NCBI GenBank assembly: GCA_050014395.1
Contig: JBEKDK010000035.1
Coordinates: 1 to 47,283, forward strand
Origin: DASPOJ01 sp050014395
GTDB lineage: Bacteria; Acidobacteriota; Terriglobia; Acidiferrales; UBA7541
DNA: 47,283 bases
Reading direction: 5' to 3'
In this document: positions 26,401 to 33,770 of the stretch, piece after piece
Layout of the letters: each line of letters starts with the position of its first letter
Position numbering within the stretch: the first letter of the stretch is position 1
Position numbers and translations under genes: made by a program
The notes under the pieces: generated by a model
Told to the model about the DNA's origin: nothing
Seen by the model: the letters and a program-made list of their open reading frames with translations, nothing else
Databases searched by the model: none

Positions 26401-26610
26401 TTTTTGAGTCTTGAAGATGAAACCGGGATCGCCAACGCCATTCTTACGCCACAAGTTTTCCGCAAAAATCACGCGGTTGTTGTCGAGCAGCAATTTTTGG
26501 TGATTGAAGGCCAACTGCAAAATCAGGAGGGCGCGATTTCGGTGAAGGCCGAAGCGGTTTGGCCACTTTCCGTTATGCGCGTGGAATCCGATTCGCACGA
26601 TTTTCACTAG
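23437..26610 (+). CDS. dnaE2: Error-prone DNA polymerase DnaE2
   Basis: A 1057-residue C-family polymerase that carries out translesion synthesis with ImuA and ImuB. The N-terminal PHP domain begins YIELHARSAFSFLEGAS. The catalytic aspartates are in PDIDLDLPSG (Asp382, Asp384, Asp386), followed by IQYVYERYG and the VITYRGRSAAREIGKVL block. The finger domain GRGSAANSAVCYALGIT and a C-terminal OB-fold are also clear. Length is right for DnaE2 and shorter than the replicative DnaE1. The start is TTG at 23437, sharing bases with the imuB stop (TTGA); a frame extending to 23413 is only overlap with imuB. Confidence 0.93.
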   Translation: MKYIELHARSAFSFLEGASLPEALAAECARHEMGAMALLDRDGVYGAPRFYLAAKKLSLRAHIGAEVTSAGGWRYPLLVASREGYQNLCRLITRMKLRARKNEGHVKEEEFLGNSAGLICLTGGEEGPLAHALAHGGIASGITCVTWFAEIFGRENVYIELQRHFSRDEEARNQAALGIARTVRLPALATNGVCHALPNEREVLDVFTSLRHHRTLATAGRLLTRNDERHLKSPAEMIRLFRDLPEAIANTEALSSRLEFTLKDLGYQFPKYPAPGGASEMQFLRARTREGMIARYGSDDEKARRQMERELALIEKLALAGYFLIVWDIVRFCREKNILVQGRGSAANSAVCYALGITAVDPVKMDLLFERFLSEERGEWPDIDLDLPSGDQRERVIQYVYERYGKLGAAMTANVITYRGRSAAREIGKVLSFESGALERLTKLVGSWGYKDADETPDRQFREAGFDLRHPQVRKFFDLWRTIQDLPRHLGQHSGGMVVCQGQLDSVVPLEPATMPGRVVVQWDKEDCADMGIVKVDLLGLGMMSVLEESLQIIRDDYGEAVDLARLPAGDPAVYDALQKADTVGMFQIESRAQMSCLPRLRPKCFYDIVVQVAIIRPGPIVGKMVNPYLKRRQGREPPNCLHPSLEAVLARTLGVPLFQEQLLRMAMIAAGFTGGEAEELRRAMGFKRSELRMKPIEEKLRAGMTRNGIAGETQNAIVQSIVSFGLYGFPESHAASFALLAYASAYLKCHYLAAFTAALLNNQPMGFYSPAVLIKDAQRHGLRVKPIDVICSDWLCTLEKDRQDFAVRLGLRYVKGLSAGVGAEIVRQRGIRAFTGIDDLKLRVPAIPKSEFTALAEVGALNFIAGHGAFHRRDALWQVERAARRAGPLLETLEETRGLEDGGDAMVSSAAAASPLSPMTVEERVIADFRGTGLTVGPHPMAYRRAQIKQQGIRAACELGSLKDGARVRIAGSVIARQRPGTAKGFVFLSLEDETGIANAILTPQVFRKNHAVVVEQQFLVIEGQLQNQEGAISVKAEAVWPLSVMRVESDSHDFH

Positions 26611-26642
26611 AAGCTATGTTTCGATGGAAACGCGCGCTGCCG

Positions 26643-27140
26643 CTAACGATCGGAATCGAAAATCGCCATGGCTTCCATCTCAATCAGCAGATCGGGCCGG
26701 CAGAGGATGGCCTGAATTCCCGTGGATGCGGGCAATGGATCGAGCCCCTGCTCTTTGAAGAACTGAGTGCGAATTTCATTGAAAGCCGCATAATCGCGCT
26801 CGATATCTCGCAGGTAGCACGTGGTGCGGACGATGTCCTTCCAGGTAGCACCTTCGGCTTCCAGCAAGGCCGTGATGTTGCGATAGGTGCGCCAAGTCTG
26901 CGCGCGGAAATCGCCCTCGTGAACCGTCGCGCCGTTTTCGTCGACACTCGCCGTGCCTGAAATCAGCAGAATCGTGACGCCCTTGATGTCCAGCCGCATG
27001 GCTCGCGAAAAAGACGATGGCTTCTGGTAATCGTACGCTTCGTTCAGAACTTCGGGAGCGCAGACGGCTTTCTTCTGCACCAGGCCCTTGCTTTCACGGG
27101 TGAGTGCTGCGGCGTCAACGGTCGCTTCTGGTGACTTCAT
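26643..27140 (-). CDS. RidA/YjgF-family protein lacking the deaminase arginine
   Basis: A 165-residue protein with a 30-residue N-terminal extension before the RidA fold (ILLISGTASVDENG, then TWRTYRNITALLEAEGATWKDIVRTTCYL, then ending IEMEAMAIFD). True RidA deaminases use an Arg in the PARS motif to hydrolyse 2-aminoacrylate. Here that motif reads PAST, with Ser139 at the Arg position, so it belongs to a divergent Rid subfamily of uncertain chemistry. The start has GGGGAA upstream. It lies 36 bases after a 2OG-Fe(II) oxygenase gene, almost certainly in one transcript, and converges with dnaE2 across 32 bases. Confidence 0.8.
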   Translation of the reverse strand: MKSPEATVDAAALTRESKGLVQKKAVCAPEVLNEAYDYQKPSSFSRAMRLDIKGVTILLISGTASVDENGATVHEGDFRAQTWRTYRNITALLEAEGATWKDIVRTTCYLRDIERDYAAFNEIRTQFFKEQGLDPLPASTGIQAILCRPDLLIEMEAMAIFDSDR

Positions 27141-27176
27141 CGAGTTCCCCTTTTTTCAAGTTGCGTTCAAGCGATA

Positions 27177-27944
27177 TCAATGAGGCGCGGAACTGGTGAC
27201 AGTTTCCAGCGGCCTGTGGATCGGATAGCCGTCTGGATCTTTGCCGCGCACGCGCCGCCACCAAACCTGGAATGTCGGCAGGTTGATCGTCACGATGAAC
27301 AACTTCCGAAGTTGGCCCTCAGGACAGTTCAGCGGCCGCACGCCGTGCCAGGAGTGGTCCGTGCGCTCGAACAGAAGGCTCTGGTTGCCTCGCGCATCCA
27401 GCGATGCCGCAATCTTGAACTGATCGAAATCAGGAGCGGAATGCGCGCGGAAACGTTTTTCGTCGTCCAGGATCAGGATTTGGCCGCCCCAATCCCCTTT
27501 CCAGTCCTCTTCCGTATTGAAATAGAAGATGTGCGTGCCGCGCTTGCGCATGGCGTCGCAGTGCGGAGAGACGCCGCAGCCCTGCCAGGCGTAGTACCAC
27601 TCCATAGTCGGAATGATTTGCGAGTTCGGCTCAAGACCCAACATGCGGCGCACGAACGACTGGTAGTAGTCACCTTGCAACTCGGCGAGAAACTCGCGCC
27701 ACGGCTGCGCCAACTGCAGGGCCGGGTGGTAATGCAGAATGGAGCGGTCGTGGTAGCCCTGGCCATACGCGCGCTTGATGCCCACTCGCTTTTGGAATTG
27801 ATCGATATTGGGAAGGTTCTCACGAAGGGTCTGGAATCCCTCCTCTGTCAGCGTGTCCTGAATGCTGATCCAGGGATACGGAGGCGTGGAGCGATAGGAT
27901 TCGTGCGAAATCGCGTCGATGATGTCGTGATTGAGGTACTTCAT
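27177..27944 (-). CDS. 2-oxoglutarate/Fe(II)-dependent oxygenase
   Basis: A 255-residue cytosolic oxygenase of the prolyl-hydroxylase-like fold. The iron triad is visible as His128 and Asp130 (SPHCDAM) with His200 (HSWHGVRPL); Arg213 (GQLRKLFIV) is placed to bind 2-oxoglutarate. The family hydroxylates amino acids, peptides or small molecules using O2. The ATG at 27944 is chosen because GAGGA lies just before it; a GTG at 27956 would add four residues. The gene is followed by the RidA-like gene and preceded, after 204 bases with a Crp-type palindrome, by a FAD oxidoreductase gene. Substrate cannot be inferred from sequence. Confidence 0.82.
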   Translation of the reverse strand: MKYLNHDIIDAISHESYRSTPPYPWISIQDTLTEEGFQTLRENLPNIDQFQKRVGIKRAYGQGYHDRSILHYHPALQLAQPWREFLAELQGDYYQSFVRRMLGLEPNSQIIPTMEWYYAWQGCGVSPHCDAMRKRGTHIFYFNTEEDWKGDWGGQILILDDEKRFRAHSAPDFDQFKIAASLDARGNQSLLFERTDHSWHGVRPLNCPEGQLRKLFIVTINLPTFQVWWRRVRGKDPDGYPIHRPLETVTSSAPH

Positions 27945-28148
27945 GATTGTCCTCACGCAGCTTGATGCTGCTCGCCAATTTCGACTTTAGCTCGATAGGC
28001 ATTCTCGTCCGGCCCGAGTGGGAAAATAAGGGCACAGATCACAAGCGCATGTGACGAACGTCACGCTTGTGGCTATTCGCGCGGTTTCGGGAGATTTGGG
28101 AGGGGGTGCTCGGCGGGGCCGGCGTGCGCTCAGCGCGGTTCAGCGCTC
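27945..28148. other. Intergenic region upstream of the oxygenase gene
   Basis: This 204-base gap separates the FAD oxidoreductase stop from the oxygenase start, both on the minus strand. Its main content is the Crp-like palindrome at 28040-28071. No ORF with family similarity is seen. Confidence 0.5.
28040..28071. promoter_or_regulatory. Nested palindrome with a Crp/Fnr-type core
   Basis: The core TGTGACGAACGTCACG (28050-28065) fits TGTGA-N6-TCACA at nine of ten positions and shares TGTGAC-N4-GTCACG with the site at 20688. It is flanked by CACAAGC (28040-28046) and GCTTGTG (28065-28071), exact reverse complements, so the whole could form a 13-bp hairpin with a 4-base bulge. It lies about 100 bases upstream of the 2OG-oxygenase start and 80 bases past the FAD oxidoreductase stop; it may act as operator or as RNA structure. 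Confidence 0.55.
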
Positions 28149-29327
28149 TTATCGACGATGCTTGGCGAGATGGGACTGAACCGTGGTCGCTGCCGATGTC
28201 CGCGCCTTGGCGGGCGCCGAATTCCACCGCGGCAATTCGCGGCGGCCCAACAGAGCTTCGGCCGCCCACGCGCCGAGATAGGTGGAGAGCGCAACGCCGT
28301 GGCCGCAGTAGCCGCCCGCCACGATGGCGCGCTCGCTGAGCGGATGGCGTCCGAAAATCGGTTGCCAATTCTCCGTCAGCAGAATCGGTCCGCCCCAGCG
28401 ATGCGCGATCGAAATTTTGCTGGCGGCGGGATGCAAATTGCGGACGCGAGTCTCCAACTGATCGAGAAGAGTTTTGGTTTTTCCTTTCTCCACGGACAAG
28501 CGATGCAAATCCCGCCAATCGTGCGCTTCCACCAAGCCGCACCCGAAAATCGCGGCGTTGCTGCGCAGCAGGCGGCCCCAGAGGTAAGGGAAATCCACGG
28601 TGTAGAACGGCTTTCGCGAGGCGAGTCCGAGCGCATCGATCTGCTGCTCGGCAAGCGGGGCGGTGGCAAGCGCCAGGGTGAGCTTAGGCGTGGTGATCTC
28701 GATGAGCGCGCTCAATTCGAGCGACAGCGCGTTTGTGGCGATCAGCGCGCGCTCGGCGTGGATTTCGCGCCCGCCGGTGGTGATGTGAAGCGGATCTTCA
28801 AACGCGATCTCATCCACTCGAGCGTTCTCAAAAATCAATGCTCCGTGATCCTGCGCCGTTCGCGCAACGCCGCTGATCAGCTTGCCGGGATCGATCGTGC
28901 CGCCTTCAACTTCTCCCGTGACACGCAGCTCTCCCGAATCGGACCAGGCGATCGGCGAATCCTTTCGGCCGCCGGAACGCGCGATTTCCCATGTGCCAGT
29001 GAGCGCAAGATCGCAATCAACACGCAGAGTTTGCAGAATCTCGCGGAAGCCCTTCAGCACATCGCCGAGCCCGGGCATGTCGCCGGCGGCTGTTTCGGAA
29101 AGCGCCACACCGCCGGTGCGGCCACTTGCGCCCGCGCCGATAGATTCCGCCTCCAGCACGGCGACGCTGCGATCCGGGGCGATGTGCCGAAGCCATGCGG
29201 CTGCGGCGAGTCCGGTGAAGCCGCCACCGACAATCGCGACGTCCACGTTTGAAGGAATCGAATGAGGCGCGGCGTGAAAATCAATCTTCCACGGCGATTC
29301 TCCCCAGGGATGCATAATTTCCGCCAT
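28149..29327 (-). CDS. FAD-dependent amine/amino-acid oxidoreductase (DAO family)
   Basis: A 392-residue flavoprotein. The N-terminal dinucleotide-binding fold is clear (VAIVGGGFTGLAAAAWL, about residues 29-45), followed by VLEAESIGAGASGRTGG, the loop typical of D-amino-acid oxidase, sarcosine oxidase and gamma-glutamylputrescine oxidase relatives. The C-terminal FAD region is GGYCGHGVALSTYLG. No signal peptide is seen. Expected reaction: oxidation of a primary or secondary amine to an imine, with O2 or another acceptor. A RidA-like protein downstream on the same strand fits, because Rid proteins act on imines. It faces the divergent ABC-transporter operon across 112 bases. Confidence 0.82.
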   Translation of the reverse strand: MAEIMHPWGESPWKIDFHAAPHSIPSNVDVAIVGGGFTGLAAAAWLRHIAPDRSVAVLEAESIGAGASGRTGGVALSETAAGDMPGLGDVLKGFREILQTLRVDCDLALTGTWEIARSGGRKDSPIAWSDSGELRVTGEVEGGTIDPGKLISGVARTAQDHGALIFENARVDEIAFEDPLHITTGGREIHAERALIATNALSLELSALIEITTPKLTLALATAPLAEQQIDALGLASRKPFYTVDFPYLWGRLLRSNAAIFGCGLVEAHDWRDLHRLSVEKGKTKTLLDQLETRVRNLHPAASKISIAHRWGGPILLTENWQPIFGRHPLSERAIVAGGYCGHGVALSTYLGAWAAEALLGRRELPRWNSAPAKARTSAATTVQSHLAKHRR

Positions 29328-29439
29328 GATTCACGCGCCGGCTTGCGGCCTTGAACGAAACTAGCATAATCTGCCGGAACTATGCAGTACACGGATTCTC
29401 GGGTAGACTTTCCCCCGATCCGCCTGAATAGCGCTTCGT

Positions 29440-30165
29440 ATGCCGACTTCAGCCTCGAGCCAGAACGTCATCCACTTAGTGAACGTCTCCAAGGACTATG
29501 GAGACGGCGAAACGGTGCACGCCCTTCGGCATCTCGACCTTTCGGTCGCGCAAGGCGAGCGCGTCGCGGTGATGGGACCTTCCGGTTCCGGAAAATCGAG
29601 CCTGCTGAATTTGATTTGCGGATTGGACGAGCCCACCTCCGGTTCCGTACAAGTGGCGGGCGTCGAGCTATCGAAGCTGAACGACGATGCGCGCACGCGG
29701 CTGCGGCGCGAAAAAATCGGCATGATTTTTCAGACCTTCAATTTGCTGCTCACGCTTACGGCGCTTGAAAATGTTGCCCTGCCGCTGCGATTGCAAGGCG
29801 TGCGTAAGCGCGAAACCGACGCCCGCGCGCTGGCGATGCTCGAACGCGTCGGCCTGAAGCATCGCATCGGTCATCGTCCCGACGAACTTTCCGGCGGCGA
29901 GCGCCAAAGAGTTGCAATTGCCCGCGCACTGATTTTCAATCCCCCGGTTCTTCTTGGCGACGAGCCGACGGGCAACCTCGATTCGGCGACGGGCGAGGAG
30001 ATCCTCTGTCTTCTCGATGAACTGCATCGCGAATTTAACAGCACCCTGCTGCTAGTGACCCACAACGAACTGGCCGCCAGCTATTGCGACCGCATCCTGA
30101 CGCTGCACGACGGCCAAATCGTCAAATCGGAACGCTCCACGCGGCGCGGCCCCGAGGCCGGCTAA
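29440..30165 (+). CDS. ABC transporter ATP-binding protein (LolD/MacB type)
   Basis: A 241-residue ATPase with Walker A GPSGSGKSS, signature LSGGERQR and Walker B VLLGDEPTGNLD. The last is typical of the LolD/MacB/FtsE branch, which powers mechanotransmission-type permeases and not substrate import. The stop codon overlaps the ATG of the FtsX-type permease gene (TAATG), so the two are coupled and surely form one complex. A LolA-like periplasmic protein follows in the same operon, pointing to lipoprotein or lipid export to the outer membrane. Confidence 0.93.
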   Translation: MPTSASSQNVIHLVNVSKDYGDGETVHALRHLDLSVAQGERVAVMGPSGSGKSSLLNLICGLDEPTSGSVQVAGVELSKLNDDARTRLRREKIGMIFQTFNLLLTLTALENVALPLRLQGVRKRETDARALAMLERVGLKHRIGHRPDELSGGERQRVAIARALIFNPPVLLGDEPTGNLDSATGEEILCLLDELHREFNSTLLLVTHNELAASYCDRILTLHDGQIVKSERSTRRGPEAG

Positions 30166-32726
30166 TGCTGCTTGCGCTGTGGTTGATCACGCGGAGGCAA
30201 TGGCGTGGGCACCGGATTCGCGTCGTGCTCACGACGTTGGGCATCGCTCTGGGTGTCGCCGTCTTCTTTGCGATCCGCACCGCCAACGGCGCGCTGCTCG
30301 ATTCGCTGAAACTCACCGTGGAAAAAATGGCCGGAAAAGCCACGCTGCAAGTCACCGCCGGCGAATCCGGATTTTCCGAGCAAGTGTTGGACACGGTTCG
30401 CGCCACGCCGGGCGTGCAGATTGCGGAGCCTGTAATCGAAGTCGATGCGCACACGACTTTCCCCGGCGAAGGAAACCTATTGGTGATGGGAGTGGACACC
30501 ACCGGCGACCAGGAGTTGCGGGACTACGAATTCGATCGCTCGCAAACCGAAATCGTGGACCCGCTGACGTACCTGGCACAGCCGGCCTCGATTTTGCTTT
30601 CGCGCACATTTGCCGAGCGGCACGGATTGAAAATCGGAGACACGCTGCCGTTGTTCACTTCGATTGGCCGAAAAGATTTTACGGTGGAAGGAATTTTCAA
30701 ACCCGTGGGCATCGGGGAAATCTTCGGCGGAAACATCGCCGTGATGGACGTCTATTCGGCGCAAGTTGTTTTCGGGCGCAGCCGCAAATTCGACCGAATC
30801 GACGTGATGAATTCGCCCGGCGTTCCGATCGACACGCTACAACAGCGTCTGCAGGCGCAATTTCCGGCCGGAATTCAAATCGAGCGTCCGGAAGCTCGCG
30901 GGCAGGACCTGGACAACGCGGTCGGCGCGCTGCGCGTCGGGATGCAGATCACCAGTTTCATCGCGCTGCTTGTGGGCGTGTACATCATTTTCAATTCGTT
31001 CACCATCGCCGTGAATCAGCGCTGGAAAGAAATCGGCGTCCTGCGCGCTATCGGAGTAGAAAGCCGGAACGTCAATCGCATGTTCCTGTTCGAAGCGCTG
31101 GTGATGGGCGTGCTGGGCTCGCTCGGCGGGGTCGCGGGCGGCTACGGCATTGCGGCTGCCGCGGCCAAGATGATGGGATCGATCGCCGGAGCCATTTACG
31201 GAGTTGTGTCAGCGCCGGCGCAAGTTCACTGGGAGGCCCAAGGGGCGCTGGCCGCGCTGGCGCTCGGGATTGTCGCATCGCTGCTAGGAGCGTGGTTCCC
31301 GGCGCGCTCCGCCTCGCACCTTGATCCCATCCTGGCGCTGCACAATGTGGAAACCCGCGGTCAGGAACGCGTGCTGGGATGGGGCCGCGTCGCCGTCGGC
31401 CTTTGCCTGGCCGCCAGCAGCGTGATCTTGATTTCCAAGTCTCCGCCGCACGTGGGCAATTTGTGGCCGTTCGCCTACGCGGGGCTGATGCTGCTCGGTC
31501 TCACGGCACTTTTGCCGATCATGGTTCGCTCCATCGCGCGCGCGCTGCGCCCGGTCATGGATTGGGCGGGAGGATCAGAAGGCACACTCGCGATTGATTC
31601 GCTGATCCAGGCGCCGCGTCGCAGCTCAGCGACCGTCGGCGCACTGATGGTGGGATTGATGTTCGTTTTTGGGACGGCCGCCTACATCCAGAGCATTCGC
31701 CACGTCATGGATCGGTGGATGAACCAGATGCTCAATTCCGATTTGATTGTGGCCACTTCAACGACGCTGCGCAGCTCGACGTACCACTTCAGCGAAGAAC
31801 TCGGCCAGCACATCGCGCAGATCCCCGGTGTGAAGCACGCGGAAAATGTGCGCTTTACGTCCATAGCGTTTCGCGGCGATTCCTCAGCGTTGATTGCGAT
31901 CGGGATGCAGGATTTCCTGGCGCGCGCAGGCGATGCGGTTGAAGACGCCAATAAGAAAACCGCGAGCCAGAAACTCATCAGCGGCCAAGGCGTGCTGACC
32001 TCTCGCAATTTCGACACTCGCTGGGGAGTTGGCGTGGGCGACCGCCTGGACATCGACACGCCCACCGGGCCGCTGGAATTGCCGATCGTCGGCATCGTGG
32101 ACGATTACCGCTCGGAAAAAGGCACGATCTTCATGGATCGCGCTCTTTACAAGGAACACTGGAAGGACGATGCCGTGGACTTCGTCGACGTCGATCTTTA
32201 TCCCGGCGCCGATCCGGCCGCCGCCAAACAAGCGATCGAGCAGCTCACGTCGGGCAACGTGCAGGCGTTTGTTTATACCAACGCCAGTTTCAGGAAGTGG
32301 ATCTCGGGACTCGTGGACCAGTTTTTTTCTCTCGATTACATGCAACTGGTCGTGGCCGTAGTGGTCGCGATGATCGGCATCGTCAACACATTGATTATTT
32401 CCGTGGCCGAACGGCGCCGCGAAATTGGAATCGTTCGTGCGATTGGCGCGCTGCGTTCTCAGGTGCGCAAGATGGTGCTGCTCGAAGCGGTGGCTATTTC
32501 AGTGATCGGAGTGATCGTCGGCGCTTTCGCCGGTGTGCTGGATACGCTGTTCATGACGCACACCCAGTCCGTGATAGCAGCGGGGTTCAGCGTGCCGTTT
32601 TATTTTCCCTGGAGCTTGATTGCTTGGACGCTACCCATCGTAGTCTTCGCGTCTCTGGTGGCCGGATGGTGGCCGGCGCGACGCGCGGTACGGATGCAAG
32701 TGATTGAGGCCATCGGCGGTGAATAA
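30165..32726 (+). CDS. ABC transporter permease, duplicated FtsX domains
   Basis: An 853-residue inner-membrane protein. It has an N-terminal helix (residues about 17-40), a periplasmic MacB-like domain, a three-helix FtsX block at about 265-420 (RWKEIGVLRAIGVESRNV), further helices and a second periplasmic domain, and a final FtsX block at about 725-850 (ERRREIGIVRAIGALRSQVRKM). Two FtsX blocks in one chain are found in single-permease transporters of the LolCDE-related group. The start is ATG at 30165, within the stop of the ATPase gene. The LolA-like gene begins 34 bases after its stop. Cargo is not shown by sequence. Confidence 0.88.
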   Translation: MLLALWLITRRQWRGHRIRVVLTTLGIALGVAVFFAIRTANGALLDSLKLTVEKMAGKATLQVTAGESGFSEQVLDTVRATPGVQIAEPVIEVDAHTTFPGEGNLLVMGVDTTGDQELRDYEFDRSQTEIVDPLTYLAQPASILLSRTFAERHGLKIGDTLPLFTSIGRKDFTVEGIFKPVGIGEIFGGNIAVMDVYSAQVVFGRSRKFDRIDVMNSPGVPIDTLQQRLQAQFPAGIQIERPEARGQDLDNAVGALRVGMQITSFIALLVGVYIIFNSFTIAVNQRWKEIGVLRAIGVESRNVNRMFLFEALVMGVLGSLGGVAGGYGIAAAAAKMMGSIAGAIYGVVSAPAQVHWEAQGALAALALGIVASLLGAWFPARSASHLDPILALHNVETRGQERVLGWGRVAVGLCLAASSVILISKSPPHVGNLWPFAYAGLMLLGLTALLPIMVRSIARALRPVMDWAGGSEGTLAIDSLIQAPRRSSATVGALMVGLMFVFGTAAYIQSIRHVMDRWMNQMLNSDLIVATSTTLRSSTYHFSEELGQHIAQIPGVKHAENVRFTSIAFRGDSSALIAIGMQDFLARAGDAVEDANKKTASQKLISGQGVLTSRNFDTRWGVGVGDRLDIDTPTGPLELPIVGIVDDYRSEKGTIFMDRALYKEHWKDDAVDFVDVDLYPGADPAAAKQAIEQLTSGNVQAFVYTNASFRKWISGLVDQFFSLDYMQLVVAVVVAMIGIVNTLIISVAERRREIGIVRAIGALRSQVRKMVLLEAVAISVIGVIVGAFAGVLDTLFMTHTQSVIAAGFSVPFYFPWSLIAWTLPIVVFASLVAGWWPARRAVRMQVIEAIGGE

Positions 32727-32760
32727 ATCCGGCGCAGTCCGCATCGAAGGGAGGCTGCCC

Positions 32761-33594
32761 ATGCCGCGACGCTCAACTTTGCGGCTCTCGCTAATTTTGT
32801 CAACCGCGCTGCTGATTCCAGCTCTCGCCGCACCCATGCCCCAGGCCGCTCCGGACGCCACGAAAATCATGCAAGGCGTCTACCAACAAAATTCCAGCCG
32901 CGATATGACGTTGAAGGCCACACTCGACGTTTACGACAAGCAGGGCCAAACGTTGCGGAAGAAATTCGTTCTGCTGCGCGTGGGCTCGCTGGGCGACGGC
33001 AAGACGCTGGTGCGTTTCACGGATCCCAAGGAAGTGCGAGGCGTCGAATTGCTTTCGATCAACCAGCGCGGCGTGAATGACCGTCAATATATTTACATTC
33101 CAGCGACCGACCGCGTGCGCAGCGTCGCGCCGCGCGAACGCTCTGAGCGCTTCGTGGGCAGCGACTTCACTTACGAAGATATCGGCGAAGATCCGCTGGA
33201 AGATTTTACCTATCGCCTGCTGAGCGACACAGAAACTATGGAGGGCCACAAAACATTCAAGATCGAAGCCACGCCGGTCTCCGCGGATCGCTCGCAGTAC
33301 AAATTCATCTACTACTGGGTTTTTCAGGACGTTCCATGCGTCGTGAACGCGGAAATGTACGATCAGGATGGCCACATGGTGCGCACTCTGCACGCCACCC
33401 AGCTGAAAAAGGAATCGGGCATTTCGGGCTTCCGGCGTCTCGAGGTCACGTCCGTCGCCGACGGCACCCACACCGTGCTCACCATTGACGAAGCCCACTT
33501 CAACACCGGTTTGAGCCCCGATCTCTTCACGCCGGATGCTTTGGGAAAGCCGGCCGCCGAGATTCCCGGTTCCAGCGAGCCAGCGAGTCATTGA
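32761..33594 (+). CDS. Periplasmic outer-membrane lipoprotein-sorting protein (LolA-like)
   Basis: A 277-residue exported protein. The N-terminal RRSTLRLSLILSTALLIPALA is a signal peptide, likely cut near AAPMPQA. The body has the half-barrel pattern of LolA-like 'outer membrane lipoprotein-sorting' proteins (MTLKATLDVYDKQG, LVRFTDPKEVRGVELL, YIYIPATDRVRSV, FEDIGEDP-like FTYEDIGEDP). These carry lipidated cargo across the periplasm. The start is ATG at 32761 with GGGAGG before it; a longer frame from 32704 overlaps the permease gene. Its position after a MacB/Lol-type ABC transporter supports a joint export pathway. Confidence 0.85.
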   Translation: MPRRSTLRLSLILSTALLIPALAAPMPQAAPDATKIMQGVYQQNSSRDMTLKATLDVYDKQGQTLRKKFVLLRVGSLGDGKTLVRFTDPKEVRGVELLSINQRGVNDRQYIYIPATDRVRSVAPRERSERFVGSDFTYEDIGEDPLEDFTYRLLSDTETMEGHKTFKIEATPVSADRSQYKFIYYWVFQDVPCVVNAEMYDQDGHMVRTLHATQLKKESGISGFRRLEVTSVADGTHTVLTIDEAHFNTGLSPDLFTPDALGKPAAEIPGSSEPASH

Positions 33595-33770
33595 CCGTTT
33601 AGATTTGTCGCGGGCGCCAACAAGCGGGAAAGAACATTCACTTCGTTGATCGTCAGGCGGCCGCAACGAATATCGTCCGCGCAACTAATGATTAGGCGCT
33701 ATGCTGTTGCTTCGTTCAGAATGCCGTTGGACTGCTCGGGAGAATTCGCGAACAATTGGGAGTGGATTCG

